Shown one piece after another: positions 62,405 to 64,000 of a stretch of DNA of 64,000 bases; position 1 is the first letter of the stretch, and each line of letters begins with the position of its first letter. Under the pieces are notes generated by a model. It saw nothing but the letters and a program-made list of their open reading frames with translations, did not search any database and had not been told where the DNA came from. Both the position numbers and the translations under genes were made by a program. The stretch comes from JAEUMD01 sp044222395 (GTDB lineage Bacteria; Pseudomonadota; Alphaproteobacteria; Rhizobiales; Hyphomicrobiaceae). Where the stretch lies: contig JBGANK010000004.1 of the NCBI GenBank assembly GCA_044222395.1, positions 62,001 through 126,000 on the forward strand, written 5' to 3'.

Positions 62405-63589
62405 ATGGGCTGGAGCTTGAAGAGCTGGTGGGAGCGGCCGCGCAAGGGCAACGGCGCGGCGATCGCGGCCGCTGATGCCTCATCCGGCTCGACCGGGGGC
62501 GGCGGGCTGCGCGCTGCGGCGACATTTGCTGCGCGGCTGACGTTTGAGAATGTCGCGCGCAGCTATGAGGACGGCGATGCGCTACGCGGGGTCGATCTCG
62601 ATGTGGCGCCGGGTGAGGTGGTGTGCCTGCTTGGCCCGTCGGGTTGCGGGAAGACGACGCTGTTGCGGATCGCATCGGGCATCGAACGGCCGACCAGCGG
62701 CCGTGTGCTCATCAACAACCGGGAGGTGGCAGGGCCCAATCGGTTCGTGCCGCCGGAGGAACGCAGTGTCGGGCTGATGTTCCAGGACTTCGCGCTGTTC
62801 CCGCACCTGACGATCCTGCAGAACGTCGCCTTCGGCCTCAAGGCGCTGCCGCCCGATGTGGCGCGGCGTGAGGCCATGAGCATGCTGTCGCGCGTCGGAC
62901 TTGCAAACTACGCGTCGGCCTATCCGCACATTCTTTCAGGTGGGCAGCAGCAGCGCGTCGCCCTGGCTCGCGCGATCGTGCCGCGTCCGTCCGTGGTGCT
63001 GATGGACGAGCCGTTCTCGGGCCTCGACGTGCAGTTGCGCGACAGCATGCAGGAGCAGACGCTGTCGCTCTTACGCGAGACGCGCGCGACGTGCATGATC
63101 GTCACGCATCATCCCGAGGAGGCGATGCGGCTCGGCGATCGCGTCGCGGTCATGCGCATGGGGCGGATCGTGCAGCTGGGACGCGCGGAGGATCTTTATC
63201 ATCAACCCAAGGATCTGTTCATCGCGCGGCTCTTTTCTGAGATCAACGAGCTAAGTGCGCGCGTCAAGGGCGGCGTCATCGAGATGCCGTTCGGGCGGGT
63301 GCCGGCAAACGGCCTCAGAGATGGCGAGAACGCCGTGATCGGTATCCGTGAACGGGGAATCAGGCTGCATCCGGCGGGCACCTGCGGCCTTGCCGGGCGC
63401 GTGCTGCACGTCAAGTTCCTGGGTGATGTCGGACTGGTAGAGATCGGTGTGCTGGGCTTTGACCAGCCGCTCAGGGCCCGTACACGTCAGGCCGTGGGCG
63501 AGGTATGGAGCAAGGGCAACGAGGTGGGCGTCGAGATCGATCCGCAGCGGGTGCTCGTGTTTCCCGCGCAGACGGCGGAAAGCACATGA
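62405..63589 (+). CDS. ABC transporter ATP-binding protein (iron(III)/polyamine-type)
   Basis: A 394-residue ATPase of the FbpC/PotA type. Walker A LLGPSGCGKTTLLRI, Q-loop FQDFALFPHLT, signature LSGGQQQRVALARAI, Walker B VVLMDEPFSGLD, H-loop VTHHPEEA. A C-terminal TOBE-like domain of about 110 residues follows (VIGIRERGIRLHP, VLHVKFLGDVGLVEI). No permease or binding-protein gene is adjacent, and it lies between scpB and tatA, so its partners are elsewhere. N-terminal start uncertain; an ATG 30 codons earlier exists. Confidence 0.9.
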   Translation: MGWSLKSWWERPRKGNGAAIAAADASSGSTGGGGLRAAATFAARLTFENVARSYEDGDALRGVDLDVAPGEVVCLLGPSGCGKTTLLRIASGIERPTSGRVLINNREVAGPNRFVPPEERSVGLMFQDFALFPHLTILQNVAFGLKALPPDVARREAMSMLSRVGLANYASAYPHILSGGQQQRVALARAIVPRPSVVLMDEPFSGLDVQLRDSMQEQTLSLLRETRATCMIVTHHPEEAMRLGDRVAVMRMGRIVQLGRAEDLYHQPKDLFIARLFSEINELSARVKGGVIEMPFGRVPANGLRDGENAVIGIRERGIRLHPAGTCGLAGRVLHVKFLGDVGLVEIGVLGFDQPLRARTRQAVGEVWSKGNEVGVEIDPQRVLVFPAQTAEST

Positions 63590-63706
63590 TTTCAAGTTGT
63601 TGCGTCAGCAACGATAGGGTTGGGGCTGGCTTGCTGCTCATGCCCCTTTCTGTAATAGTGCGGCCAGTTGGTCATTCTGACGCCGCCAAGGCGAGGAGTT
63701 AAGCGT

Positions 63707-63934
63707 ATGGGCACGATGAGCATCTGGCACTGGGTCATCCTGCTGTTGATCGTGGTGCTGCTGTTCGGCCGCGGAAAGATTTCCGAGGTCATGGGCGACG
63801 TTGCCAAGGGCATCAAGAGCTTCAAGAAGGGCATGGCGGACGACGACGACGTGGCGGACGGCGCGTCCAAGACGATCGATCACAAGTCCGCCGTCGATGC
63901 CGCAAAGTCGTCCGAGCACAGCAAGGCCGGTTGA
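63707..63934 (+). CDS. tatA: Sec-independent translocase component TatA
   Basis: Pore-forming subunit of the twin-arginine translocase. A 75-residue protein with the short N-terminal membrane helix (WHWVILLLIVVLLFGRGKIS), an amphipathic helix (VMGDVAKGIKSFKKGMADDD) and a polar tail. GAGGAG nine bases before the ATG fixes the start. tatB and tatC would be expected just past the window end; the last 66 bases contain no start that looks like tatB. Confidence 0.96.
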   Translation: MGTMSIWHWVILLLIVVLLFGRGKISEVMGDVAKGIKSFKKGMADDDDVADGASKTIDHKSAVDAAKSSEHSKAG

Positions 63935-64000
63935 TAGGATTTGCGCCTCGCCGGCGCATGATGGGCACCAATTCGCAGGCGGATCGCGCTGATTGCGCCA

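Overview
The window looks like chromosome from a GC-rich alphaproteobacterium of the order Hyphomicrobiales, probably near Hyphomicrobium. This rests on gene order: glyA-nrdR-ribD-ribE-ribB-ribH-nusB-thiL, pcm-tolC-popZ-valS and argS-SPOR-nagZ-scpA-scpB-tatA are all familiar alphaproteobacterial arrangements. The genus is an inference. No rRNA, CRISPR array, insertion sequence or phage gene was found.

Layout. 0-9.7 kb: the end of a DUF2167 membrane protein, then glyA, nrdR, a riboflavin operon ending in nusB, thiL, and a YcbB-like L,D-transpeptidase. 10-28.4 kb is the unusual part. It holds a seven-gene minus-strand set: SCP2-like protein, RND adaptor, giant RND permease with a C-terminal helix-hairpin-helix domain, two Pro/Gln-rich exported proteins and two Gly/Tyr/Trp-rich exported proteins resembling sulfur globule proteins. 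A textbook sigma-54 promoter precedes it and a sigma-54 activator gene is divergent from it. Around it sit small Met-rich or Cys-rich membrane proteins, a TPR-like protein, a secreted alpha/beta hydrolase, a DUF2147-like protein and a DUF302 protein. Two ATTC-N8-GAAT inverted repeats, like sites of sulfide-responsive ArsR repressors, lie between the divergent hydrolase and DUF2147 genes. My reading is an uncharacterised envelope system, perhaps for sulfur storage or transport; this is inference.

28.4-35.5 kb: a hydrolase with Cys in the nucleophile position, a fumarylacetoacetase-family enzyme, tRNA-Asn, tRNA-Cys, pcm and a TolC-family protein. 35.9-42.3 kb: two tandem popZ-like genes, the second split by an in-frame amber codon, and valS carrying an in-frame palindromic repeat. 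42.3-52 kb: DUF2939, M48 protease, DUF898/YjgN, ilvD, a Sel1-repeat protein, GNAT, FkbM methyltransferase and glycosyltransferase. 52-64 kb: xthA, erpA, dgt, argS, SPOR protein, nagZ, scpA, scpB, an ABC ATPase and tatA.

Several families of dispersed palindromic repeats occupy the intergenic space (11.3, 26.9, 28.4, 28.5, 43.0, 43.1, 54.7 and 55.0 kb). Some of them overlap coding sequence or supply stop codons.
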